Assembly (NCBI GenBank): GCA_903881085.1
Contig: CAIRSA010000478.1
Span: 1 to 47,899 of the forward strand
Source of the DNA: an uncultured Acidobacteriia bacterium
GTDB taxonomy: Bacteria > Acidobacteriota > Terriglobia > Bryobacterales > Bryobacteraceae
Direction: 5' to 3'
Length of the DNA stretch: 47,899 bases
Position numbers and translations under genes: made by a program. The first letter of the stretch is position 1, and each line of letters starts with the position of its first letter. A model generated the notes under the pieces. That model did not search any database and was not told where the DNA came from. It was given only the letters and a program-made list of their open reading frames with translations. Positions 1-7,758 of this stretch are shown here, piece after piece.

Positions 1-72
1 GCTTACATTGCGTTTATGAGGCGAGCTTCCGATTTGGTGAGCGATTCATTGGGGCATTGCGGTGGAGTGCAA

Positions 73-130
73 TTGGGGTCAGACAGCCCATTTTCGGCAG
101 AAACGGCCGAAAAAAGGTGTCAGACCCCAA
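73..130. repeat. REP-like long hairpin
   Basis: An outer inverted repeat pairs positions 73-85 (TTGGGGTCAGACA) with 118-130 (TGTCAGACCCCAA), 12 of 13 bases matching. It encloses a perfect inner 8-bp stem, TTTTCGGC at 91-98 with GCCGAAAA at 106-113. The outer arms resemble the GGTGTCAGACCCC type of short interspersed palindrome that I recall from several bacterial genomes; that link is from memory. The element lies downstream of the DUF4832 gene (minus strand) and could also act as a terminator for it. Positions 1-72 and 131-199 show no gene that I can support. Confidence 0.6.
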
Positions 131-199
131 ATGCGACGCGTAGTTCTAGTCAATGTAAGTGACATTAGATTGCCAATCTGCCCCACATCGGAAAGACAG

Positions 200-1558
200 T
201 TAGCGGGCTATTTTCACTTTGCTCAGGCTGAAGAGGCGGCCTGTTTCCGGGGCGTCGATGGCTAGCATTACGGCGGGCTTGCCTTCGCTGTCGACCATGG
301 CGGCGGCGACTGTATAATCGCCGGGGGGCAGGTTGTGCGGCAGTTCGATCTTTTCGAGAATGCTGTAGTCGCCGGGCAGCCAGGTGCGAGGATCTGCCGC
401 GGCGCGCGTCTTTGCAGCTATCTTTCCGGCGGAATCGAGCAGGTAGAGTTCCAGCGGGAGAGAGCGGTACATGCGGCCGACGCCTACGTTGCTCCATTGC
501 ATCCGCACTGCTAGCGGCTTGCCGGCAGGCACGACAGTCGCATGGGAGAGTTCGCGGAGGACGAAACGGTAGCCTGCGCGGCGGGCGAGCTCGACCAGTT
601 GAGGCATGGCCGCTTCCGGCACTTTGCCGACGTTGTCGTTAATCAGGCTGACGTGGTTGTTGAGCATGAACTGCACGGCCTTTTCGAAGGACCAGCCGCG
701 CTTCAGCAAATAGTCATAGGTCATGTACCATTCAAATACGGGCATGCCTTGCTTCCAGGCATCGGCGAAATTGGGAACGTCTTTGTATTTCTTGGACCCG
801 ATCCAATTCTCTTCGTGCCATGGCGAGCCGATGCCATCGCGGCGAAAGCCTGCACCGCGCGGAAGGGTGTAGGCCATGGCCTGGGCATCGTCAGACATCA
901 TTACGAGCGGAGTCTGCTTGAAGGCGTTGAGGTACATGTCGATGATCTTGCGGCGGACATCCCACTCCACTGGATGTTTGGTGTGCCACTCGCCCCAGAT
1001 ACCGTAGGAGCCGATGTCGATGACTTCTACGCCGGGGTGGCCGTCGTAGCGCTTGCCGAGTTCACGGAGGAAGTTGCCGTGCTTGGTGAGGTAGATGGGG
1101 TCCGCGTAGTCAGGCTCGATGCGATTGATGCGGATGCCGCCGCTGGCTTGGTCGTCGCCACCAGCCAGATAATCGAACGAGCGGCATCCTGCATCGAAGA
1201 GCCATTTGGGCGAACTGTAGTAGCCGCGACTGTGGGCGTTGGCAGTCATGACGCGGAAGGCCACGGTGGCACCGCGGGCTTTGGCGGCGGCGATGGGTGC
1301 GTCGAGCACTTTCCAGTTGAATTGGCCTTCGGCGGGTTCGGCGTCTTCCCAATTGAAGCGGATGTAGACTACCGAGCAGGGGAAGCGGGTGTTCTTCTGT
1401 GATGCTCCGCACATCCAGCCTTGGCCGGGGTTTTGGAAGACGGTTTGGGTTTCCTGGAACTTGACGATGGTGGGTTCGGCGGCTTGGGCGGCGCCGATTG
1501 AGAGAAGGAGTAGCGAGGCGATTGGAGTCATATGGTAGAGTCTTCGTAATCCGATCAT
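200..1558 (-). CDS. Secreted DUF4832-type glycoside-hydrolase-like protein
   Basis: This encodes a 452-residue protein with an N-terminal signal peptide: Arg-Arg, then a hydrophobic stretch ending AAQAAEP. The body begins with an NPGQGWM segment followed by a TIM-barrel-like region containing YGIWGEWHT, a pattern resembling family 42-type glycoside hydrolases. The last ~110 residues look like a beta-sandwich (LPPGDYTVAAAMVDSEGKPA). This order fits the DUF4874/DUF4832 families, which are exported and of unknown substrate. The start is uncertain: ATG at 1558 gives a better charged signal-peptide N-region, while ATG at 1531 is also possible; neither has a strong ribosome site. It follows the sugar kinase on the same strand, separated by a hairpin. 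A polysaccharide role is inference only. Confidence 0.72.
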   Translation of the reverse strand: MIGLRRLYHMTPIASLLLLSIGAAQAAEPTIVKFQETQTVFQNPGQGWMCGASQKNTRFPCSVVYIRFNWEDAEPAEGQFNWKVLDAPIAAAKARGATVAFRVMTANAHSRGYYSSPKWLFDAGCRSFDYLAGGDDQASGGIRINRIEPDYADPIYLTKHGNFLRELGKRYDGHPGVEVIDIGSYGIWGEWHTKHPVEWDVRRKIIDMYLNAFKQTPLVMMSDDAQAMAYTLPRGAGFRRDGIGSPWHEENWIGSKKYKDVPNFADAWKQGMPVFEWYMTYDYLLKRGWSFEKAVQFMLNNHVSLINDNVGKVPEAAMPQLVELARRAGYRFVLRELSHATVVPAGKPLAVRMQWSNVGVGRMYRSLPLELYLLDSAGKIAAKTRAAADPRTWLPGDYSILEKIELPHNLPPGDYTVAAAMVDSEGKPAVMLAIDAPETGRLFSLSKVKIAR

Positions 1559-1573
1559 CGAAGGCGTGTCGTA

Positions 1574-1618
1574 GGGGACAGCCCGCACTGTCCGCGAGGG
1601 ACAATGCGGGCTGTCCCC
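1574..1618. repeat. REP-like hairpin between kdgK and DUF4832 gene
   Basis: GGGGACAGCCCGCACTGTCC (1574-1593) pairs with positions 1599-1618, a 20-bp stem with one mismatch and a 5-nt loop. There is no following T-run on the minus strand, so it is more likely a REP-type palindrome than a standard terminator, though it could attenuate read-through from the sugar kinase into the DUF4832 gene. Confidence 0.65.
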
Positions 1619-1629
1619 GGCGGGGGTAT

Positions 1630-2655
1630 TTATCGTTGGACGCGGCCGGAGCCGCCGCCTTTGATCAGGCCTTGCACTTCTTCCGCGGTGAAGCGGTTGA
1701 AGTCGCCGGGGATGGAGTGCTTGAGACATGATGCGGCGACGGCAAACTCCAACGCGTCCTGGTGCGTGGGAAGTGCGTTTAAGCCGTAGATGAGGCCGCC
1801 GGCGAAACAGTCGCCGCCGCCTACGCGGTCGACGATATGGGTGATGTCATAACGGCGGCTTAACAGGAATTCCTTGCCGTTGTTGAGGCATGCGGCCCAA
1901 CCGTTGTGCGAGGCGCTGATGGATTCGCGCAAGGTAACGGAGAGAACGGAAAGATTGGGGTAATCGTTGATGACCTTGTCCGTCAGCTTGCGGTACTGAT
2001 CGTGATCGAGCTTGCCGGAGTGCACGTCGACATCCACCTTGATGCCCAGCGCCATCTGGCAGTCTTCTTCATTGGCGATGCCGACATCGACATATTTGAA
2101 CAACTCGGCCATCACTTCGTTCGGCTGCTTGCCCCACTTCCACAGATTCTTGCGGTAGTTGAGATCGCAGGAGACTTTGAGGCCTTTGGCGCGGGCGGCC
2201 TTCACGCTTTCGATCGCAAGATCGGCCGCGCTGGCGCTGATGGCCGGGGTGATGCCGGTGACATGGAACCACGTGCCGCCGTCGAGAGCTTTGTCCCAGT
2301 CAATGGCGCCGGGTTTGGCGAGGGCGATGGAGCTGCCTTCGCGGTCATAGAGGACTTTTGAGCCGCGCTGGTTTGCGCCTGGCTCTACAAAGTAGATACC
2401 GAAGCGGCCTTTGCCGCGGACGATGCAACTGGCGTCGACGCCGAAGCGGCGCATCTCGCCGATGAAGCTATCGGTGATGGCATTCTTATCTGGGAGCACC
2501 GTTATGTAGCGGGCAGGCAGGCCGAAGCCCGATACGGCAACGGCAACATTCGCCTCGCCTCCGCCGAAGGTGGCCACAAACTGGGGGGACTGCAAAAAGC
2601 GCTCAAAGCCGGGAGGGGCCAAGCGCAACATGACTTCGCCAAAGGTTACGATCAT
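1630..2655 (-). CDS. kdgK: 2-dehydro-3-deoxygluconokinase, PfkB family
   Basis: This 341-residue ribokinase/PfkB-fold kinase most likely phosphorylates 2-keto-3-deoxygluconate at O6 in the cytoplasm, feeding the Entner-Doudoroff aldolase. The start MIVTFGEVMLRLAPP and the early FGGGEANVAVAVSGFG are the typical KdgK substrate-binding end. The C-terminal DRVGGGDCFAGG is the family's anion-hole and catalytic motif, with catalytic Asp near residue 282. It differs from the usual DTxGAGD by Arg-Val and Gly-Gly. Length is normal. No aldolase or uronate isomerase lies beside it, so the substrate is inferred from sequence alone; a fructokinase or other sugar kinase is the main alternative. The gene is flanked by a hairpin downstream and a short direct repeat upstream. 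Confidence 0.8.
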   Translation of the reverse strand: MIVTFGEVMLRLAPPGFERFLQSPQFVATFGGGEANVAVAVSGFGLPARYITVLPDKNAITDSFIGEMRRFGVDASCIVRGKGRFGIYFVEPGANQRGSKVLYDREGSSIALAKPGAIDWDKALDGGTWFHVTGITPAISASAADLAIESVKAARAKGLKVSCDLNYRKNLWKWGKQPNEVMAELFKYVDVGIANEEDCQMALGIKVDVDVHSGKLDHDQYRKLTDKVINDYPNLSVLSVTLRESISASHNGWAACLNNGKEFLLSRRYDITHIVDRVGGGDCFAGGLIYGLNALPTHQDALEFAVAASCLKHSIPGDFNRFTAEEVQGLIKGGGSGRVQR

Positions 2656-2685
2656 AGCACCTTCAGTTTATAACTTGATGGCTAC

Positions 2686-2726
2686 TGGATGCTGGTGGGC
2701 CACACTTCTATTGGATGCTAGTGGGC
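2686..2726. repeat. Short direct repeat at the 3' end of the HD-GYP/GGDEF gene
   Basis: TGGATGCTGGTGGGC (2686-2700) recurs as TGGATGCTAGTGGGC (2712-2726), 14 of 15 bases matching, offset 26 bp. The second copy encodes the last residues (WMPTSIQ) and stop of the GGDEF protein; the first lies just past the stop. It looks like a local tandem duplication of the gene's end. No function is proposed. Confidence 0.5.
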
Positions 2727-5188
2727 ATCCAAGGTTTCTGGTTTGACCAATCGGTGGGCCCGTCCGCATCTTTCGGCCGCCTGGTATAGCGGTCGTTTTT
2801 TGACACATACATGCGGCGGTCGGCTTCGGCCAGGAGTTGATCGGGATCGGCGCCGTCATCGGGAAAGTTCGCCAGCCCAACACTCAGCGAGAGTTGGCAG
2901 CCTGGAATGGCTTCCGCCGCGGCATTGGCTGCAAGGGTGGACAGTGTGGTCGCCTTGGAATTGCCGCCGGTAATGCGGACGCCGGGCAGCACCATGACAA
3001 ATTCGTCGCCGCCCATGCGCGCGACGTAGTCATAATCGCGGCAATGTTCTTTCAGCCGCAGGGCAACAATGCGCAGCACTTTATTGCCCTCCAGGTGACC
3101 ATAGGTGTCGTTGACCTGCTTGAAGCCATCGAGATCGCAAACCAGAACGGCCAAAGGCAATCCCATGCGGCGGCAGCGCGTCAATTCTTCTTCGAGATGC
3201 TCAAACAGCGACCTTGAGTTGGGCAAGCCGGTGAGATAGTCCGTAGTCGCGGAAGTCTCGGCCTGCTTGTACTTCATGGCGTTCTCAATGGAAATGGAAA
3301 CCTTGGTGCTGATGCCCAGCAGAATGCGCAAGTGATCTTTGCTAAAGGCGTCGCGTTCGGCGCTGTAGAGGCCCATCACGCCTACCACGCCATTGGCGCC
3401 TTCAAGCGGGACCGCCAACGCGGAACGGAGCGTGCTGAACTTGCTTGGATCATTCAGATACCCTGGTTCCACGGAAGGGTTGCCATTAATAATTGGTTTT
3501 TTGTTTTCGGCCACCCAGCCGGAAAGGCCTTGCCCGACGGGGATCTTTAACGACGAAAACAGTCGCGTGTTTTCTCCGGTGACGTAGTCAGGGTATAAGA
3601 CGTCGTCACGCACTACCCAGATGGTCATGGCGTCGTAGGGCATCATGCGCTTGAGGCGGATGGCCAACACGCTCAAGGTCTCATCCAAGGAGAGCGAACT
3701 GCCCAAATTCTGGGAGAGCTCAAACAGCGCCTGGACCTCTTCGCGTGCGGCGGCAATCGAGGCGAGGTAGGGCAGCGTGGGTTTCGCATTGCCGTTTGCC
3801 ACCGGTTGCGGCGCCTGCCTGGTCTCTTCGAAACCAGCCGCCGGGGCCGCGCCGCGCTCGATTTTCAGATCGGTGGAAAGCTTTGGCAGCGCCTTTTCGG
3901 CCGACTTCGAACGGGCCATCTGTTCGAACTCAACGTAGCGGCGGCGAAGGATGTCGACCACTTTGGGGTCGAAGCTGGTGCCGGATTCGGAGACCACTTT
4001 GGCGATCGCTTCGTCAAGCGGCAATGCGCGACGGTATTGGCGATCGCTGGCGAGGGCATCCAGACAATCGACGGCAGCCAGAATGCGTGCACCGATGGGA
4101 ATCTGTTCGCCGGAAAGGCCGTCCGGGTAGCCCGCGCCGTTCCAACGTTCGTGGTGCGAGCGTACAATGGGTGCCACCGGATAGGGGAACTGAACACGTT
4201 CCAGAAGTTCAGCGCCGACCACTGGATGGATCTTCATCTTTTCAAACTCTTCCGGCGTGAGCTTACCGGGCTTGGAAATGATGTGCTCCGGCACGGCCAG
4301 TTTCCCGATGTCGTGAAGGAGCGAAGCGGCACGAAGAGCTTCAATTTCCTGATCTCCGAGATTCAATTCTTTGGCGACTTCCAGGGCATAGATTTGCACG
4401 CGCTGCAGATGGTCATGAGTAGTCATGTCCTTGGCTTCAATCGCAAGAGCGAGAGCTTCGATGGTGCGCAGGTGCAGCGCGGCGATCTCTTCGGCGTGCT
4501 GCTTGCCGTCATCCAGACGGCCGAGATAGAGGCGATAAGAGCGGTAAATGAGATAGATAACAGGCAGCAGCAACATCGAGGTCTGCCAACCGACCAAGTT
4601 GTTTACGGAGTTGTATAGGGCGGCGATGGCGGCACCGGCAACATAGTAGGGAAACGACCAGAGGTAGGTCTCGCCCCAGGTGGAGCGCAAGGTTTTGCCT
4701 TCCACCATGGCGATGAGTAGAGTAACCGGCAAACTGCTGGCCACAAAGAAGGCAATTGCCGCGACCACGACCATGGAGGAGTCACCGTAGCCGTGTTCAC
4801 GCAGATAGGGATGGTGATAGGAGAAGTCCGCGGCAACAATGGCAATCGCCATCACCGCTACATTGAAGAGAACGCGTTGGATTTGAGGCCGGGCCTCCGT
4901 TTGCCAGATGGTTCCCACCAAGGCCGCCGCGCCGCCAAGGGCGAGCGTCTCGGAGAGCGAGAGCTCCACCAAGGCGATCATAATGAAGAGGAAGTTCAAT
5001 GAAAGCGTGCCTGTGAACGTAGGCAGGCTGACTTTAAGGCCGGTAGCCAGCACCGCCAGTGTAAAATAGCAAATGAATCGCGTGAGGTCGTCGGTGTGCC
5101 ATTGGCTCAAGCCTATACCGAGCACGGTCAGTCCGGTGAGGACAGTGAAGGCAACGTATACGGATGCTTTGTGGGTCAGAGCGCTCAT
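2708..5188 (-). CDS. Membrane HD-GYP / GAF / GGDEF cyclic-di-GMP protein
   Basis: This 826-residue protein carries both cyclic-di-GMP turnover domains. Residues ~1-220 form about six to seven membrane helices. An HD-GYP phosphodiesterase domain follows: HDIGKLAVP with His near 292, then HHERWNGAGYP near 344-354 and DCLDALASDRQYRRA. A GAF domain lies at ~480-640. A GGDEF diguanylate cyclase domain follows, with intact ARMGGDEF (GGDEF at 726-730). An RDYD sequence five residues before GGDEF fits the RxxD product-inhibition site. All catalytic signatures look intact, so it may both make and degrade the messenger, switched by the membrane or GAF input. The ATG at 5188 is preferred over an upstream TTG at 5197. 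It is divergent to the sigma-54 activator; the 232-bp gap shows no promoter I can name. Confidence 0.9.
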   Translation of the reverse strand: MSALTHKASVYVAFTVLTGLTVLGIGLSQWHTDDLTRFICYFTLAVLATGLKVSLPTFTGTLSLNFLFIMIALVELSLSETLALGGAAALVGTIWQTEARPQIQRVLFNVAVMAIAIVAADFSYHHPYLREHGYGDSSMVVVAAIAFFVASSLPVTLLIAMVEGKTLRSTWGETYLWSFPYYVAGAAIAALYNSVNNLVGWQTSMLLLPVIYLIYRSYRLYLGRLDDGKQHAEEIAALHLRTIEALALAIEAKDMTTHDHLQRVQIYALEVAKELNLGDQEIEALRAASLLHDIGKLAVPEHIISKPGKLTPEEFEKMKIHPVVGAELLERVQFPYPVAPIVRSHHERWNGAGYPDGLSGEQIPIGARILAAVDCLDALASDRQYRRALPLDEAIAKVVSESGTSFDPKVVDILRRRYVEFEQMARSKSAEKALPKLSTDLKIERGAAPAAGFEETRQAPQPVANGNAKPTLPYLASIAAAREEVQALFELSQNLGSSLSLDETLSVLAIRLKRMMPYDAMTIWVVRDDVLYPDYVTGENTRLFSSLKIPVGQGLSGWVAENKKPIINGNPSVEPGYLNDPSKFSTLRSALAVPLEGANGVVGVMGLYSAERDAFSKDHLRILLGISTKVSISIENAMKYKQAETSATTDYLTGLPNSRSLFEHLEEELTRCRRMGLPLAVLVCDLDGFKQVNDTYGHLEGNKVLRIVALRLKEHCRDYDYVARMGGDEFVMVLPGVRITGGNSKATTLSTLAANAAAEAIPGCQLSLSVGLANFPDDGADPDQLLAEADRRMYVSKNDRYTRRPKDADGPTDWSNQKPWMPTSIQ

Positions 5189-5420
5189 TGAAATCAATGC
5201 TTAACGAGGCTATCGGCATAGTATTTGAAAAGCTTTATGGGCCCTTAACGCAATTGGTCCATATAAAGACAGCCCCTAGAAAATTAATCCTGAATTGGGC
5301 TAAGTACTAAGGTATTTTCCGCCGATAGTAAGGTGTTTACTAAGCCGGGACTAAGGGCTTCCGTCTCTAGCGGGAAATCTGAAATCACCGGACAATAAGA
5401 ACGAAGCTAACCAGGATCTC

Positions 5421-6476
5421 ATGAGCCAACACTTTGAAACGTTGTCGTTTCTAGGCATGCGAGCAATTATTGCGAGCACTGCGATGCGCCGTCTGATGGA
5501 GACGATCCGCCGGGCCGCGCCGAGCAACGCCACGGTGCTGATCCGTGGAGAGAGCGGAAGTGGCAAGGAGCTGGTGGCGAGGGCGCTGCACCACTACTCT
5601 GTGCGGGCATCGAAGCCGTGGGTCGACTTGAGCTGCGCGGCGCTGCCGGAACATCTTGTAGAAAGTGAGTTGTTCGGATTTGAGAGAGGCGCATTTAGCG
5701 GAGCCGATTACACCAAGCAGGGCTTATTCGAGCTGGCCTCCCAGGGCACCCTATTTTTAGACGAAGTGGCGGAACTGGAGCCGAAGCTACAGGTGAAACT
5801 GTTGCGGGTGTTGGACGGGAATCCGTTTTACCGGCTGGGCGGAACCAAGAAGATTCCAGTGGATGTGCGCCTGGTTGCGGCAACCAATCAGGATCTGGAG
5901 ACGGCGGTGCGCAACGGACGGTTCCGCAACGACTTATATCACCGGCTGGCGCAAATTGAGGTTCACGTTCCGCCGCTGCGCAATCGCGTGGAAGACATCG
6001 TCCCGATCGCCAATATGTTCCTGGAACAGCAGAATCCCAACATGCGGTTCGACACTGAGTCCCAGCATTTGCTACGCGGCTACAGTTGGCCTGGGAACGT
6101 GCGCGAATTGCGCAACGTGGTAGTGAAATGCGCGGTGCTGGCGGATTCGAACGTACTGACGGCTGATGACCTGCCTGCGGATTTGCAGATGTCCACAAAG
6201 TATGACAGTGCAAGCGACGATCTGTACAGGTTGGGCACCTCTCTTTCCAACGCCGTGACCATTTCTCCAGTGGAGGCTGCTGCGATCAGCGGCGGCACGA
6301 TGCTGGAAGGTATGGAGAAGCAGATGATACTGAAAGTGCTGACCGAAACCGGGGGCCATTATCAGCGGACCGCCGAACTGCTTGGCATATCGCGGCGGAC
6401 ACTAAGCCGTAAAATGAAGCTATATGAGAGGGACCTGGCGACGCCGGTTGAGCAGCGTCATCAGGATTGTATATGA
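5421..6476 (+). CDS. Sigma-54 enhancer-binding activator without sensor domain
   Basis: This 351-residue AAA+ activator would drive sigma-54 RNA polymerase. Only ~20 residues precede the AAA+ domain, so there is no receiver, PAS or GAF input. Walker A is GESGSGKE (43-50), the sigma-54 contact loop is GAFSGA (90-95) in place of the usual GAFTGA, and Walker B is TLFLDE ending at D114-E115. RLAQIEVHVPPLRNR and SWPGNVRELRN complete the signature. A Fis-type helix-turn-helix near 320-345 (YQRTAELLGISRRTLSRK) binds DNA. AGGATCTC just before ATG 5421 is a good ribosome site. The stop overlaps the PilZ start as ATGA, so the two are translationally coupled. Control of activity presumably comes from a partner or from transcription (inference). 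Confidence 0.9.
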   Translation: MSQHFETLSFLGMRAIIASTAMRRLMETIRRAAPSNATVLIRGESGSGKELVARALHHYSVRASKPWVDLSCAALPEHLVESELFGFERGAFSGADYTKQGLFELASQGTLFLDEVAELEPKLQVKLLRVLDGNPFYRLGGTKKIPVDVRLVAATNQDLETAVRNGRFRNDLYHRLAQIEVHVPPLRNRVEDIVPIANMFLEQQNPNMRFDTESQHLLRGYSWPGNVRELRNVVVKCAVLADSNVLTADDLPADLQMSTKYDSASDDLYRLGTSLSNAVTISPVEAAAISGGTMLEGMEKQMILKVLTETGGHYQRTAELLGISRRTLSRKMKLYERDLATPVEQRHQDCI

Positions 6477-6748
6477 CACAACCATGGTCTGAAAGGCGAA
6501 GTGAAACTCGCCAGGATGCTAGCGGGGAGATAAAGATTCAAGTCCGGCTGCCAAAGCTGCTGGAGATCCACGCACGCCTGGTCGATATTAGCGCAAGCGG
6601 CTTTCGCGCGATGCACATGTATCCGGCGCTTTCGGCAGGGCAAAAAGTAGAGTTCCGTCAAGATGGCAATGAAGGAACCGCACTGGTAGTCTGGAACCGG
6701 ATTTTTGAAGAACACGTGGAGACCGGGTTCTTTATTTTGCAGGAATAA
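6473..6748 (+). CDS. PilZ-domain cyclic-di-GMP receptor
   Basis: This is a stand-alone 91-residue PilZ domain. The N-terminal ERRSETR gives the RxxxR cyclic-di-GMP-binding motif, and DISASGF gives the second motif, DxSxxG, about 30 residues later. The remaining strands (GQKVEFRQ, ALVVWNR, HVETGFFIL) fit the PilZ barrel. It starts at ATG 6473 inside the upstream stop (ATGA), with AGGA six bases before it; a TTG at 6467 in the same frame is less likely. Coupling to the sigma-54 activator, with a cyclic-di-GMP enzyme across the gap, suggests that this protein senses the messenger and influences the activator or a motility/exopolysaccharide target. That link is inference from context. Confidence 0.85.
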   Translation: MTQPWSERRSETRQDASGEIKIQVRLPKLLEIHARLVDISASGFRAMHMYPALSAGQKVEFRQDGNEGTALVVWNRIFEEHVETGFFILQE

Positions 6749-6764
6749 GCTGCGGGATTGAACA

Positions 6765-6796
6765 AACTAGCCCCACGTTTGCGCATGGGGCTAGTT
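6765..6796. terminator. Hairpin terminator between convergent genes
   Basis: AACTAGCCCCA (6765-6775) pairs perfectly with TGGGGCTAGTT (6786-6796), an 11-bp stem with a 10-nt loop. It sits between the convergent PilZ gene and the 202-residue unknown gene. The flanking T-runs are short on both strands, so it is a probable bidirectional terminator rather than a textbook one. Confidence 0.6.
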
Positions 6797-6808
6797 GTGC
6801 GAACTTCA

Positions 6809-7417
6809 TTACATAGCCACAACTTGAAAATGGAAGCGCTCCGGCGGCAACGACGAAACCGGATTGGGCGACATTTGCGCCCATTTGTCGTATGCAGTCG
6901 AAGCCACCGATCCGTTCAAATAAAACAGGAACTGATCGGAGCAGCAAGACATGGGCGGCGGCTGACGGAAGGCCAGGCGCAAGCCGACTGCTTTGTGAAG
7001 CACCACGCCATCTGTTGGCACCGACTTGTCGGCAAGCAGATTCACGAAGCTGGTGCGGCCGGCATGGGGCCAAACATCGGGCCGCAAGAACGGACGCAGA
7101 TCGACGCGCGATTCAAACGTGGTTTCGCACTGGCGGATCCATTCGAGTACACCGTCTCCCCATTGCCAGTGGGTGACGAGATTCATATACTGTTCCACCA
7201 TCTGGATAGCAAGATCCATGCGTCGACGCTCCTGGTCGATTTCCGCTTCGGCGAACACGGCCGGGGCAAATACATCTGATTCGACCAATTCCTTGGCCAT
7301 ATCAACCACTTTGTCGAGACGCTTTACTCTAGGTGCGATGTGCACCAGAAGTGGCGGGAGCTCGTGCTGCTTGTCTCCCGGCAATTCCACATAGGCTCTG
7401 TCACCGACGATGTCCAT
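6809..7417 (-). CDS. Conserved-looking cytoplasmic protein of unknown function
   Basis: I do not recognise this 202-residue protein. It has no signal peptide or membrane segment. The N-terminal half is charged and helical (KVVDMAKELVESD, EIDQERRRMDLAIQMVEQYM) and the C-terminal part is richer in aromatic and proline residues with PPPMSCCSDQF. It starts at ATG 7415-7417 behind a strong ribosome site, GGAGGAT, six bases upstream, which supports it as a real gene. It stands alone: it converges on the PilZ gene, and its 5' side faces a 341-bp gap. No function can be assigned. Confidence 0.7.
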   Translation of the reverse strand: MDIVGDRAYVELPGDKQHELPPLLVHIAPRVKRLDKVVDMAKELVESDVFAPAVFAEAEIDQERRRMDLAIQMVEQYMNLVTHWQWGDGVLEWIRQCETTFESRVDLRPFLRPDVWPHAGRTSFVNLLADKSVPTDGVVLHKAVGLRLAFRQPPPMSCCSDQFLFYLNGSVASTAYDKWAQMSPNPVSSLPPERFHFQVVAM

Positions 7418-7758
7418 ATCATCCTCCGGTATCTGTCTATCTCTATCGGCTCAATTCACCGATCTCAATAGTCTGGCATATTGGACGCAATTGTGGGAGA
7501 GAAGTTTCAGGGGGAATGGGGAGTGGGTGTTTGAGTTAGCATTTGCACAGGCGAAGAACCCGATGCCACTTACTATTTTGGTTTTGTGGCGCAAGCACTT
7601 GTACTTGCCACCTCGACACTCATTTCGAGGCTTGGGCGGGCCCTGCAAAAACGCGTCCCGATGAGTCGTGAGGCGACAGGCACGAGTGCCTGCGCCACGA
7701 TACAGCACTGAGTTTTCTGGTTCGCATTGCGCTTCTGGATCACGGGATTTGGGCGTCC
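7418..7758. other. 341-bp intergenic region
   Basis: This gap lies between the start of the 202-residue gene and the end of the S9 peptidase gene, both on the minus strand. It holds the REP-like pair at 7586-7698 and no gene I can support; short open frames here have no ribosome site and run through the repeat. A TGGCATATTGGACGCA string at 7474-7489 resembles a sigma-54 -24/-12 site but points toward no plus-strand gene. Confidence 0.6.
7586..7698. repeat. REPIN-like inverted pair of REP hairpins
   Basis: Two related ~30-nt units face each other. The left unit (7586-7615) begins GTGGCGCAAGCACTTGTAC; the right unit (7669-7698), read on the minus strand, begins GTGGCGCAGGCACTCGTGC. Each contains its own small palindrome; the right one (CAGGCACGAGTGCCTG, 7677-7692) is perfect around two centre bases. 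Two REPs in inverted order with a ~50-nt spacer is the arrangement called REPIN in other bacteria. Confidence 0.65.

Noticed and set aside
542..1402. 286-codon open frame on the plus strand across the DUF4832 gene
   Set aside because: It is antisense to a gene with a signal peptide and clear domain features; its protein has no recognisable pattern and no ribosome site.
7474..7489. Sigma-54-like -24/-12 string TGGCATATTGGACGCA
   Set aside because: It points along the plus strand where no gene follows, and two of the -12 bases differ from consensus.
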